Below the pieces are notes generated by a model. It was not told the DNA's origin, ran no database searches, and saw only the letters and a list, made by a program, of their open reading frames with translations. Made by a program: the position numbers and the translations under genes. A stretch of 64,000 nucleotides of DNA from Anaspis maculata (lineage: Eukaryota > Arthropoda > Insecta > Coleoptera > Scraptiidae). Where the stretch lies: contig OX421965.1 in assembly GCA_949128115.1 (NCBI GenBank), forward strand, positions 7,444,753 to 7,508,752. Direction: 5' to 3'. Of this stretch, positions 47,320 to 58,272 are shown in pieces (the stretch's first letter is position 1; the number at the start of each line of letters is the position of its first letter).

Positions 47320-47985
47320 GCAACGAATTTTAAATGGATTTTCTTATAGAAACCATTTTATCGCACAACGAACCACGTACAACCATACAGAACCGTTACA
47401 GAATCAATAGGGAATCACATTTATTTGTATTCAAATTCTCGGCATTTTTGATTTCCCCTATAACGAAACCCATAGAACAGGAGAGAATATCGCAAAACCA
47501 ATAAGAAATCAAAATTATTTGTAATTTGTATTCAAATTTTGAGGAAAGGGGGTTTTCCATATTCAAATTACTTTATACAGAACAGAACAAACCACGAAGA
47601 ACCATTAGAGGACCAATAAGAAATCTGAATAAGTCAAATTGAAATTTTGTGTAAATTACTTTTCCCGATACAAACTAAGAAAGTTTTATAATTGTATTCA
47701 AACTTCAAGTAAATGGATTTTTACTATATTAATTATTCAAACACAGAAAGAGCCCCGTAGAACCCTAGAGAAACGTTGCAGAACCAATAAAAAATCTAAA
47801 TCATATTCTTATGTTATATAAACGGATTTTACCCTCGATTCTACCTATACAAACTATTCTATCGGGGAACAAACTCTATAAAATCTAGAAGAACCATCAC
47901 AGAACCAATTAGAAATTTCATTTCGTTATACATATTAAAATTGTCGGCAAATGGGTATTCCCTATACAATAGTATTTTATGTTCC

Positions 47986-48087
47986 TAGCGCCGAAAACCG
48001 GGCATAGCATAACGAACGTGAATGCAGCTCGAGGCCCTAGGCCGAGAGCTGCATGTAAGAGAGTTATGCTATGCCGTTTTCAGCGCG
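47986..48087. mobile_element. 102 bp hairpin
   Basis: The left arm, tagcgccgaaaaccgggcat then agcataac, is complementary to gttatgctatgccgttttca then gcgc. The loop holds ctcgaggccctaggccgag, itself self-complementary. It looks like a MITE inserted in the 120 bp array; no clear duplication was seen. Confidence 0.55.
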
Positions 48088-48930
48088 AGTAGCATACATC
48101 GTTTTTCGTGCTGCTTTTAATAAAATTACAAATAAATAAGGTCATATCACAATAATCATTTTAATAAATTTCAAGTTGGTACTTCTGCCATTTATCACCA
48201 AGGCACGAGGCATATACCTACTAGATGCAGATTTTTGTGTGTCAAATGTCGATTTGAACAATTGCGTCCTATGCTTGAATTTTCTTGCTCAAAACCGCCC
48301 TCCCCTTCCCCAATTAGAAGGGTCATCCCCCCAATAATCCCCAAATCACTGAGCTCTAGTGTCTTGTGTGACGACGAAACACGGAAAATGGCATACATTA
48401 ATCACTTTTAAACCTTGGCGCCACAAAACGTCAAAAATCATTCTGCAATTGTACCAACAGCTATTAGAAAAATGACCCTAAAATATCAATTTTGAAAATG
48501 ATTATTCATGATTTTAACTGATTTAAACCGAAAATTTCAAGCTATAACATTGGAAACGTGGTCTCTCTTGAATTCTGCATGGTTTTGCAAGGTTAGTTTA
48601 TTTTTTACGTGTACTTTTTACTTTGCCGCTCTAGATCTTTTTCTGAATATTACAGTGCAGGACACCGAGCGTATATTGTCATTTTCGGTTATGGCAGCAC
48701 GAAAAATATTCTTTTTCTCACTACTAGCTGTGAAGTGGGCCGTTATTGACCTGCTTAGAGGTCGTGAAGTGATTTTTCACAACCAGTAGGCTGACTGTCA
48801 CATTATTAACCGCCTGTCACTATTATTAACCTCCTGTCACATTTTCAACCTCCTGTCAGTCCTGTCACATCCCATATTCTTAAAAAATCGTTACAAATCA
48901 GGATTTAATGTTTGCTAGTAGTAAGAAAAA

Positions 48931-49060
48931 TAGTGTATAAACCACGGTTGTGAACGCTGCTATAGCTTTGGCGCCTTATATCCCTCAGCTGCGCTTCGGG
49001 ATTTAAACAGGCGCCGCAGCTATAACAGCGTCCTTCACAACCTTGGTATATAATATACTA
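48931..49060. mobile_element. 130 bp hairpin MITE
   Basis: tagtgtataaaccacggttg and the following tgaacgctg pair with cagcgtccttcacaacc and ttggtatataatatacta. The centre carries ggcgcc on both sides. Compact inverted-repeat structure like a MITE. Confidence 0.6.
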
Positions 49061-49607
49061 TTTCAGAACAAGCCACGTAGAACCATTACAGGAGTAATAA
49101 AAATGTCAATTAATTTTATGTACGTGGATTTTCCCGATACAAACCATTTTATCACAGAATGAGCCCTATAAAAAACCCTCGAGAGCCAATAGAGAATAAC
49201 CAATAAGAAATTTCAGTTTTTTATATTCAATTTCATGTACCTAAATATATTTTACCTATATGTAAAAACTATTTAATTACAGGACGAACCCCATAAAACC
49301 CCAAGGCACTGTTACAGAACCAATAAAAAATCTCGTTTATCAATTATTTAAATTTTTGCAAATGGATTTGACCTGAACAACTTATTTTTTTACAGAACGA
49401 ACCTCATTGAACCGAACCCTAGAGAACCATTACAAAACCATTTTTAATCGAAATTACGTATACGAATATAACAATAAATTCTTTTGCTCCTTCTCGACAT
49501 CTTTATTGTCATACAAGGTTTTCATAGTTTATTCTGCGTTCATATTTGCATACATTTCCTACATATTGTAAATATGTCACAGTTTTGCCCAGAAAAAAAA
49601 GTTTCCC

Positions 49608-49686
49608 CACCGGCCGTAATTGAACCTTCACCCTAGTAGGCTGGTTAGGAGCATTGCCGCTGAATCTTCTGAGCTACTGGCCGGCT
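49608..49686 (-). repeat. tRNA-like sequence or SINE head
   Basis: On the minus strand GCCGGCC and GGCCGGT form an acceptor-like stem. A box A-like agtagctcagaagattcag follows, and a box B-like aggttcaattacg lies before the 3' end. The arm between is not a proper anticodon stem, and it lies in a repeat, so a tRNA-derived SINE or tRNA pseudogene is likely. Confidence 0.55.
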
Positions 49687-50126
49687 TTATCTATCTATCT
49701 CTTGGTAGGATAGGTTTTTTCTAAATAATTTATTTTTCTCTATACAACTTATTTTGTCATAGAACAAACCCGAAGAACCAATATCCTAATTATTTGTACT
49801 CAAATTTCAAGTGAATTTTTCCCTACACAAATTATTTAAACACAGAACGAATCCCGTAGAACCCGAGAGAAACCTTAGAACAGAACCAATGAAAGATCTA
49901 AATTATATTGAAATTTTGAACAAATGGATTTCCCTATACAAACCATTCTATCACAGGCAAACCCAATAAAACCTTGAAGAACAACTAAAATCACAAATAA
50001 TTGCAATTTAAAAAAAAATTCTCCTTGTACCACTTCTTGAAAGAAAAAAAAACAGAATCCTAGAGAATCATTAAAGAACCAGAAAGAGATCTCTGAACGT
50101 TTTTCTCTATGCAACTTATTTTAATC

Positions 50127-50545
50127 ATACAAAACACAACACAGGGGTTTTTGGGCATTTCACATCATTTTTTTGAAAACAGCTTGGACAGGTCGATTTT
50201 TATACCGAGGGAGACATCTGAAACATACATTGGCGGATTTCTATCTTTGACCCCCTCACCCCTACCCACCCCAAAATTAAAATTCCTAATGACATCAGCT
50301 ACTTTGCGGTAGATCAAATTGAAGAGAATCAGATTCTCTTTTTTTTTTTAAAAAATCCTTTTAAAATTTTCAACCTCAACCCCTCTTTTCCTGACATTCT
50401 TCAACTGTCCAATTTAAATTTCTTGACCACTCAATTTTCTTCATTGCAGCCAACGTCATCCTGCACTGCATCGAGGAAGAAAATTTTCTGTGGAAAAAGT
50501 GCCACCTTAATTCACCCCTTCGGCCCTTCGCTCCCCCTACCACAA
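50127..50545. mobile_element. Truncated foldback, single arm
   Basis: Phrases such as ggacaggtcgatttttata, gagacatctgaaacatacat and ccccctcacccctaccca are shared with the left arm of 45017-46099. The terminal TACAGGGTG and the right arm are missing. It ends where the tRNA-derived SINE at 50564 begins, so it is a one-armed remnant. Confidence 0.65.
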
Positions 50546-50563
50546 CTTCTTGATCAAAATACC

Positions 50564-50735
50564 GTGAGGCGACAGGTGGTTGTGTGGCTGCCTGCAGCCA
50601 CGAGAGCCCCGGGTTCGATTCCCGGAAGAAGTCCGGATGTTTGTGCTGTCTAATTTGTAATTTTTCACTATCATTGTACCGAGTAAATAAAGCTCCAAGC
50701 TCCTAAGCCAATGTGCGCCGATAAGGAGAATAACA
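50564..50735 (+). repeat. tRNA-derived SINE
   Basis: The head has a clear box B, ccgggttcgattcccgg, preceded by a tRNA-like body (ggcgacaggtggttgtgtgg). About 90 bp of unrelated body and an A/T-rich tail (aacaattaaaaaatatata) follow. This is the normal plan of a SINE transcribed by RNA polymerase III. Confidence 0.65.
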
Positions 50736-50757
50736 ATTAAAAAATATATATATTTTT

Positions 50758-51063
50758 TAATTCATCTCGAATGTTCCATGCGATCTCCAGCAGTTTCCAT
50801 AGTGACCCGACATACGGTTTCCATACGACTCCCGAAGAATCCTGCACATTATCCGTATAATTTTGCCGTGCTCCAGAACCGGCGCCTCCGCCGAAATGAA
50901 CGGATGTAGCTTGACCCACTGCAGAAGTCTCCATACAGTTGTACGGGAAGAAGCCTACACGCGCGCTCTGGAACACACCAGAACGCTCCGCACTTGTGCA
51001 CTGCGACCTAACGGAAAGAATCTGGAATGATCGCGTGTTATCCAGAATCGCCGCTCGTAACAA
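50758..51063. repeat. Dispersed repeat family G, copy 3
   Basis: This is the most complete copy. It begins ctcgaatgttccatgcgatc, contains gacccgacatacggtttcc and gcacttgtgcactgcgac, and ends gccgctcgtaaca. Comparison with copy 1 shows the gypsy target lies a few bases inside its left end. Function and class unknown. Confidence 0.65.
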
Positions 51064-51654
51064 TACTTATAAACCCTAATTCGTACTTCCCGAATATTCC
51101 AGTTTTACCTTTCATAATCCAGCTCAATAAAGTACATCAAAGGACAGGTAAAAATGGAGTTATATTATGCATATTTATTATAGCCGTAGAGGTATTTTTT
51201 CATTTGTAATTATGACGCAATGGTGGAGCGAAAGTTTAATTACTGCTGAAAGCTGCACGAAACGTTGAATTTCAATTAAATCATGCTCGAAATTATGTAT
51301 GTACTATTTACTGAATACTGAACTGCGTTTAATGCGCAATAATTAATAAAACCCACAAGTACTGATTATTATTAATTACGTTCACAAAATGTAATCGCCA
51401 TGGAAACGTCGCAAATCTAACTGAACACAGACGAATCAAGTTGCCGTTTTTGAAGCTGCGCATGCGCAGCCTTGCGCTGGTCGTAGGCGACGTTCCAGCT
51501 CACTTGAAGAACTTAAGCTTGATTTATGCCTATAGTTTTGTTAGGTACAGCGTACAGATAAAAATGCTACGGCTATCGGCGAGAATTTTTAGCCATCGCC
51601 TAGGGCCGGTAGGTATTAAGTGAGACCTTTTGTGTGAAATGTAGTAAAGCAGTT

Positions 51655-52899
51655 TAGTATATTGGAAATAGAAAAAAATAGGTGCTTTGCTGGAATTAAT
51701 TCAAACAAAAACGATTTTTGTACCATGGCAAGCTTACAGTCCATTCTTCAACATATCAAAAGTCCTCAACTCTGGGACTGCTACAAATCAGTATACAGGG
51801 TGAAAGTTCATTATTTTTCTTTACTTTCTTTTTTTCTTGAAAAACTGATGACCGAAAAAAAAGGTTTTCAGGCTAGTTTGATAGGCCATAGTCTTCCAAT
51901 GAACATATAAAAAATATACCATCCAGCAACTGCTGCGTATCTAATTACAGGGTGAAAACTATTTTTCAACTTCAATTTTCTTTCTTGGTGGAACTGATTT
52001 AGATGGAAGCCGGTTCCAGTTCTTTTGCAAGCTGATGATGTCATAATGAACATATGAAAAGGACACATCTCTGCATCAGCTGATTTTCAATTTACAGGGT
52101 GAAAAGTCATTTTCACGTTTCAATTTTTTTCTTGATGAAATCGGCTCACACAACAATTGCGTCTGGTTTTTCTGTAAATTTGAGGTTTCTAGTCAAACAT
52201 ATCAAAATAATACATTTCTGCTACAGCCACGTTTTTATTAACAAATTTAAATGTTTGGTTGCGTTCCAAGATTTTTTGAATTTTTGATGCAATATACCCG
52301 AATATACCCAAACATTTAAATTTGTAAAAAAAACGTAGCTGTAGCAGAAATGTATTATTTTGATATGTTTGACTAGAAACTTCAAGTTTACAGAAGAATC
52401 AGTCGAAATTGATGTGTGAGCCAATTTCACCAAGAAAAAAATTGAAACGTGAAAATGACTTTTCACCCTGTAAAATGAAAAGCAGCAGTTGCAGAAATGT
52501 ATCCTTTTTATATGTTCAGTATGACATTATAAGCTTGCAAAAGAACTGGACCCGGCTCCAATCTAGATCAGTTCCGCTAAGGAAAAAAAATTGAGATGAA
52601 AACTAGTTTTCACCCTGTAACTTGATACACAGCAGTTGCTGAGTGGTATATTTTTCATATGTTTATTGAAAGACTATTGGCTATCAAACTAGCCTTGAAG
52701 CGTTTTTTTCAGTCATCAGTTTTTTAAGAAAGAAAGGAAATAAGGAAAAATAATAAACTTTCACCCTGTATACTAATTTGTAGCAGTCCCAGAGTTGAGG
52801 ACTTTTGATATGTTGAAGAGGGAACTGAAAACTAGCCATGGTAAAAAAATCGTTTTTGTTTGAATTAATTCCAGCAGATATTCTATTTCCAATATACTA
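51655..52899. mobile_element. 1.25 kb foldback with tandem subunits in each arm
   Basis: TAGTATATTGGAAATAGAA at 51655 is mirrored at 52899, and GTT flanks both ends (51652-51654 and 52900-52902). Each arm of about 570 bp contains three head-to-tail units of about 150 bp. Each unit includes tacagggtgaaaa (51795, 51948, 52095, with complements near 52463, 52610, 52763), then a tttcaattttctttcttg stretch, then acatatcaaaa. This is the layout described for Drosophila FB elements: long inverted repeats built from tandem subrepeats. No transposase. Confidence 0.88.
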
Positions 52900-53132
52900 G
52901 TTCTTACGACTTGTACTGAGCGATGCCCATCGCATTCATCATCGAAATTTTGTTGTGAGCTATTTTAGTGAAACTTTGGAACCGTTTACCGGTGAGATTT
53001 GTGGTTTTTCTATGAATTGAGTTGACGATAGTTTTTCAAGGTCGATTTGTGAAGGAGACTTTCAACTAACAAATTAGGATTTTTCCCTATAATTGGAATT
53101 AAGCAACACCAATACCTACAGCGTTCGTCTAT

Positions 53133-53460
53133 TAGGATGGAGTTAAAATGGTAAAATAAGACGTTGCAGAATCAATCGCTGTGGGCTTATTCCTTGACAG
53201 AAATCTACCATTCAGGCCTTTTTGAAAAGCTACAAGAACTTGTTTTGGTTTGAGCCGATAGACATTCTTAAAATCCAAAAATATATTTTTTAAAATTTGA
53301 ATTTTTTTTTTTTGACCTCAAAACGTCTTTGTATAGGCTCAAATCAAAGTACACTCCTGTAGCTTTCCAAAAAGACCTGAATGGTAAATTTTTGTCAAGG
53401 AATAAACCCACACTGATTGATTCCGCACCACCTTATTTCAACAATTCAACTCCATCCCTA
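53133..53460. mobile_element. 328 bp palindromic MITE
   Basis: taggatggagtt at 53133 is mirrored by aactccatcccta ending at 53460, and the arms of about 150 bp are complementary, for example ttccttgacagaaatctacc against its complement near 53385. No clear duplication. Confidence 0.7.
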
Positions 53461-53479
53461 AGTATAGTACTGAGTCTAC

Positions 53480-54590
53480 GGCAGAGCCCTTCGAATAAAC
53501 CTTGATCGCTACAAGGTGGCTGGGGGTAAACGGCCAACAGCTAAACACTCAACGCACTCAACGAAGAAAATTATCAGGGCTCTGCAGAGGCCCGACCCTT
53601 CTCTCGCGCTGCTCCCGAACGCCAACATAAATAATTCCGATGAGACAGCAGGACTCACCCAAATTCTGCACAGCACAGTCCTTGCAGGAAACCCACCGCC
53701 ACTTCGCTCATCGGTCCTGCCCCAACATCGACCTTTCGCCGTATTCCACACTTTCATTATTCAATGACGGGCTCAACGACGAATGTACCTACTCTAGATG
53801 TAGATGGCACCAGCACAAACACAAGCATAAACACAGGGTGTCGAATACAAACATGCACACACAAGTACAAGCACAAACACAAGCACGAACTCCCGGACTA
53901 CGCTACAACACTGGCGATAAAGGGTCAGCTTCGCTACCACTGCAGCATTGCGTTATCATCAGCGGCCGGAAGCCGATCACGCGTCACCGTCCACGAGCTT
54001 CGGTTTCTGAGGTTTCTGTTTACTCATTGTTTTCCTTTGAAGATAACTCGCGAATTGAATTATTGGCGTGAATACAGGAGGCGCGTACACGTCTGCAGTA
54101 TGCCGGTCGCCAACCCAATGAGCTGCTGAGGACCGGTGTGACCCCGCAGAGTGGTGCGCTTTGACATTTGGCACGTGGATTTGCGCGAAGCCGCGAAGAC
54201 ACTAGACCTTTACAAGCAGCTTCGAAATCGAACAGCAAGACGAAGGTTTCTTTTCAACATCCATGCTTCGGATTGTATGAATGGTTGCACTGAACTGATA
54301 TAATGCGAACACTACTTGCGTCTTGCCCGTGTGAAGGCACGAGAACGTTTCAAACCCGTCTGGCAACTCTGCAGGAGCGGCACCGGCACCAGCAGCAGCA
54401 GCCGACCTCATGGGTAACGGCACCGTGGACCATGCGACGCGGATAAGACCGGGCCAGGCCAGTGGCGTGGTAAAACCGTACGGAGAGACGTTTTCAAATG
54501 TCCTGAAGAATGAATAACTTGTATATTGTTTTGGCTGTGGCGCTGGTGGGCTGTGGGCCCCCTTTTTTGGGCCTATTGGCGGAAATCTTT
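53480..54590. other. GC-richer stretch, no identified gene
   Basis: Open frames of 80-155 residues exist on both strands. The plus frame at 53516-53767 (THSTKKIIRALQRPDPSLAL) and the minus frame at 54202-54669 are the best-looking. I recognise no domain, and no splice partners were found. A low-complexity cacaaacacaag run lies at 53808-53890. Remnants of a LINE ORF are possible but not shown. Confidence 0.35.
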
Positions 54591-54591
54591 T

Positions 54592-54660
54592 CCGCGTAGT
54601 GGCGCTGTACGCAATAAAACATAGTGGCCCAAGGGGCCTTGACAAATAGGTAGTAAACGC
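54592..54660. repeat. Inverted repeat, left copy
   Basis: gtggcccaaggggccttgac and aaatagg recur as the complement at 55812-55880. The pair spans 1.29 kb. It could be the ends of an element or an inverted duplication; the sequence between is unremarkable apart from tgtcaac-type motifs. Confidence 0.5.
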
Positions 54661-55811
54661 AGTGCGCATTTACATCACAACAGCTGTCAACAGGCTATTT
54701 TCTGGTCAACAGTGATAGCTGTCAGTGAAAGCGTAACAGTGGGCCAAGAACTGGGGGTTCATTGGGAATGGAGTTTCGTTGCAGTATCTCTAACTTATTT
54801 TTGTTTTAGAAAATGCCGATAATACAGATTCATTTGCCCAATATTTATGGTCATGCTGGTGACCAAATCAGCCCCCTCTCGACAAAGTGCGAAGAAGTGA
54901 TTGAGGCAGGTCATTTAATCGTGTGTGGGGTGACTGGGGCTCACTGCGACTGAGACTCTTGTGCTTTGTTATGTCTCATAAATGGATAATTGAAAACCAT
55001 TTGGAGGCTAGGTTCTGTGGCCCAGTTGTTAGAACAGTGTTGTGAACTCGTGAAGCCATCTCCGATAAGCCAGTGAGAGCAGCCGGAGAGCCTGGAGATC
55101 AACGCCAGCGGTATTGAGAGAAGATACCTGGCCTGCAAATCAGAATCCGTCACTCACCCCATCAGTTCAGATTTAGAACAACTTAATCGATATGAAAATA
55201 TTTTCCATTGTAGAAACACTAACATCAACCGATGAGCTATGATTTATGATTGAAGAATACTCAATTATTATTCATAAACTATGATTTTTATTATTCTAGA
55301 CAGCGGTAAAGGCTTATTAGCTACTGAAATTTTACCTTACAGTCAATGTATGAGTCGTACGATTACTCCAAAAGAATGTTCATCTTTCTGGCCTAAACCA
55401 TAATTATTGTTGGCTCATTTTCGTGATGCGTCCTGTTGTACCTATGCCTTGTCTTGTGGGGGCTTAGTATTTCCACCTTGTGTGGAAGGGGCTCACACAA
55501 CTCAACACCTGTAATCTGTACCTAATGTAAATAAGCATTCAGATATTGCATTTTTCGGCCAGCATTTCACCAACTTACGTATCGGTTTTTGCTGCTGCAT
55601 TGTGCATTGTGTCCATCGGCGTATACTAACGCAGTAATTCAAGTCAAACTACAACACTCACTCGCTCACATTCACGACGATGTGGAAAACAAGGAAGACA
55701 AAAAAAATACCTTTTTTCAACTGTCAAAACTGTCAATATTCTTATGATTTGGAGTAGGTACTGTCAACTGTCGAGTGCTACTGCGCTACTGCGCTGGGCT
55801 GTGCGCTGGGT
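54661..55811. other. No recognised gene
   Basis: This lies between the two inverted copies. I see no supported exon. A stretch near 55015-55050 (ttctgtggcccagttgttag) faintly resembles a tRNA box A but has no box B. Confidence 0.3.
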
Positions 55812-55880
55812 ACCTATTTGTCAAGGCCCCTTGGGCCACCATGTTTGACTGCGTTCAGCGCCTTCTGGTGGCCGCTGATT
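55812..55880. repeat. Inverted repeat, right copy
   Basis: This is the complement of 54592-54660, with about 85% match by eye over roughly 65 bp (acctatttgtcaaggcccct then tgggccac). See the left copy. Confidence 0.5.
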
Positions 55881-56363
55881 TTCGCCAATCTTGCTCCAGT
55901 TTTAATTCCAAAGCTATGGCTAAAACCTACGAAGGTGCAAAGCGGGCATTGAAGTTTTTCTTTGTAATCGCCACTTTCATCTGGCGATTGCGACTTTTGT
56001 CCGTCAATGGGGTGTTATACGAAAATCACAAAATGCGATTTTCTTATGTAAATCGATGCTCAAGTACCTAAAACTAAATGCTGTGAAGATGAAACAAAAA
56101 GAAAAAAAAATCAGCCAAGGGAAACGAACTTGAAATTTGGCTCTTCACACTCCCTCTGTTTAAATCGACTGAATTCGCGGCTAAACTCATCCACCAATGA
56201 AATGGAAGCAAGACCGCAGTTGACATGAAGCAGCGTTGCCACGTTGTCATTATTTACATGTCTGTCATATCTAACCTCACATTCCTGATTCCTCTTGTTG
56301 TGAGAGTTTGCGGTCATATTTGCTGAACGTATTGAGTTGTTTTTTGTGCCAAATTGGAAAAAA

Positions 56364-57236
56364 ATGGAAGCTGGTTTCGAAAAAGCCAACGACAGAAATC
56401 TCCCAAAAGTCGATGCGGACATGGTAGACAATTTTTATAGAAGAAACGCAGATTTTTTCGCACATGGCGTAAGAAATGTTAAAGCTAGCAAGTAAGGCTT
56501 TGTGTGACTCATAAGCAAGCGGCAAGCGAGCCTCTAGCACCTACCTGATCCCAATCAATTAATCATTCCTTTTTTTGCAGAACCAGCAAACAAATATATG
56601 GAGACGAAGCAATAGGGTTTGTACAAGTGAAACGTGATGAAACGTTATGTACTGTCAAAGCCAAAGTAACACCGGAGCACAAAGTCCGAAGTACTCCATA
56701 TGCTGTTACAGTCATCATTGAAGAAGAAACAGAGGAGGTTGTCTCATGTACCTGTGGAGATTGTGCGGCTAGTTCAGGTAGGGTGCGGTATTATTTTGTT
56801 AGCAAACTTCTTACGATTCAAGTTTGACGAAGTGAAGGATATCATTGTTTTGTAGTTTGGTATCAATGAATTTGAATTGAGTTGGAATTTATTGTGTAAC
56901 TTTGTTGCAGGAGGCTGTAATCACAGCATCGCCCTCCTATATTAGCTACTGAACAAAAGCCAAAATCGATCAGTAACCTCCACAGAGTGATATTGGAGAA
57001 AATCTGCTTTAGCCAAAGTGGGAACTACCCTCAAAGGACAAACACTACAGGAAATTTTCAAAGTAAAAAGTAGTACCACTAAATCAACAACCTCAGATTT
57101 CAAAGATAAAGTAGTTGAAAGTGGATTGAAATCAAATTCAGATGGAATTTTATTCACTTTTTATAGTGATGAGGAAACCGATGCACAGAAGGTTTCCCTT
57201 CGTCATTTGTTTATTAAGGACACTAATACACTGTAA
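56364..57236 (+). pseudogene. SWIM-type zinc-finger protein, broken copy
   Basis: Three exons join in phase: 56364-56491 (ATG start, donor CAA|GTAAGG), 56581-56777 (acceptor ttttttgcag, donor CAG|GTAGGG) and 56911-57236 (acceptor ttgttgcag). The product starts MEAGFEKANDRNLPK, continues DADMVDNFYRRNADFF, then SKQIYGDEAIGFVQVKRDE. A zinc motif follows, CTCGDCAASSGGCNHSIALL, which fits the CxCx(n)CxH signature of SWIM domains. The third exon has two in-frame stops, TAG at 56943-56945 and TGA at 56988-56990, yet the same frame stays similar to the family up to 57236, ending IKDTNTL. Related proteins are common in insects, often in many copies and of unknown function. Two stops and retained introns suggest a recently lost duplicate, unless the base calls are wrong. 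Confidence 0.75.
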
Positions 57237-57239
57237 AAC

Positions 57240-57960
57240 AATACAGAAGTTACGACATAAAACCTATTTAAAATACTGCAGTGATCTTTTATTGGAAATA
57301 ACGTGTGAAAAAGTGGCCAGTTTGACAAAATAGTATAGGTAGGTACATGAGAGTCAAAAAATTATCTTTTGCTTGGAAAAGAGTAGTTCTCAAACAGTTT
57401 TTTGCTCCATGCGTAATGGATCTAGTGGAGTATTTAGTACATATTCAGGATTTGTTATTAATTAGTATTAGTACACTGTAATGCATATTATAAATAATTA
57501 AATACTGAAAACTGAATAGTATATGAAGAACAGGTTTATTTGTTTTAATTTTAATACAGTTGACAACTGAATGTTATAATAAAGTTAAATAAAATGTAAA
57601 AACGTTGGGTGTGGCTAATTTGCAGGCAGAGTACCAAATCTTCGTTTTGGAAGCGAAGCGGTGAGTTGTCCTACTTAGTTGGAAGAACCATTAAGTTCTA
57701 CGGCCTGTCGATTTGCTATGTTGCTGATTGTGACGATAGCTGCTGTAGATTCTTGCGAACACTTATCTAGATGGTGGCATATAATTTCACTTCCTGCCAC
57801 ATCCATTTCGAAGTGTTGCTTGGAATCATTTTCTTTGCATACCTCCACGATCTGCTGCCAGTGAGGTAGTGAGCTATTTCTTTTTCTTTGTAAAAGGAGT
57901 TAGCTGAGGCTTCTTTTTCAGCTCAATTTCTGAAGAGGGGTACTACAGATTTTCCTTGAA
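57240..57960. other. 3' flank of pseudogene, no gene
   Basis: AT-rich, with possible AATAAA-type signals near 57579 and no supported exon. A 61-residue open frame at 57679-57864 has no recognisable features. Confidence 0.35.
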
Positions 57961-57999
57961 TGGTTTTTAAGCCCACAACCGAGCCCACAGCCTTATACA

Positions 58000-58272
58000 T
58001 ACTACTGCTTCTAGTTTGGGGCATCGGATTCCAGCTGTGAAAGAACAAACTGTTGCAGGTAAGGGGTCACAAAGTTCAACGATTCTACCTACATTGAAAT
58101 GATCTTCACAGCAAAGATATCCGCCGCCCCATGGGGCTGGGCTTTTGTCGCCGGTAGCTGTATGGCACTTGTTTCTCAGGGGTTGAGACTTGGGTACGCT
58201 GATGACAATTTTTTGTGGGGCACTTGAAGAGGTGTTGGGATATCCCTTGAACATGCATGTTTTCGATGGCAT
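58000..58272 (-). pseudogene. THAP-type zinc-finger fragment
   Basis: The minus-strand frame starts MPSKTCMFKGYPNTSSSAPQ and about 30 residues later reads GYLCCEDHFNV. This matches the start and the C-x-x-H half of the THAP C2CH zinc finger (typical xKxCxxxGC start and CxDHF). The second Cys, expected in KGC, is Tyr here. After HFNV the frame loses similarity; a GTAG|GTAGAA donor-like site follows, and a possible continuation (LESDAPN) lies beyond a cag at about 58030. It is either a first exon of a larger gene or a broken copy. THAP domains bind DNA and occur in both host factors and P-element transposases. Confidence 0.55.

Larger units (their letters stand above)
47320..50126. repeat. Degenerate ~120 bp array with insertions
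   Basis: The unit runs ttccctatacaaaccatttt, then atcacagaacgaacccc, then gtagaaccctagagaaccat, then tacagaaccaataagaaatc, then tttgtattcaaatttt. It recurs at about 110-130 bp in 47320-47980, 49062-49480 and 49735-50126. The gaps are filled by unrelated insertions, including hairpins at 47986 and 48931 and a tRNA-like sequence at 49608. Not coding. Confidence 0.8.

Noticed and set aside
49608..49686. Functional tRNA gene on the minus strand
   Set aside because: Acceptor-like pairing is good, but the anticodon arm is not convincing and it sits in a repeat array.
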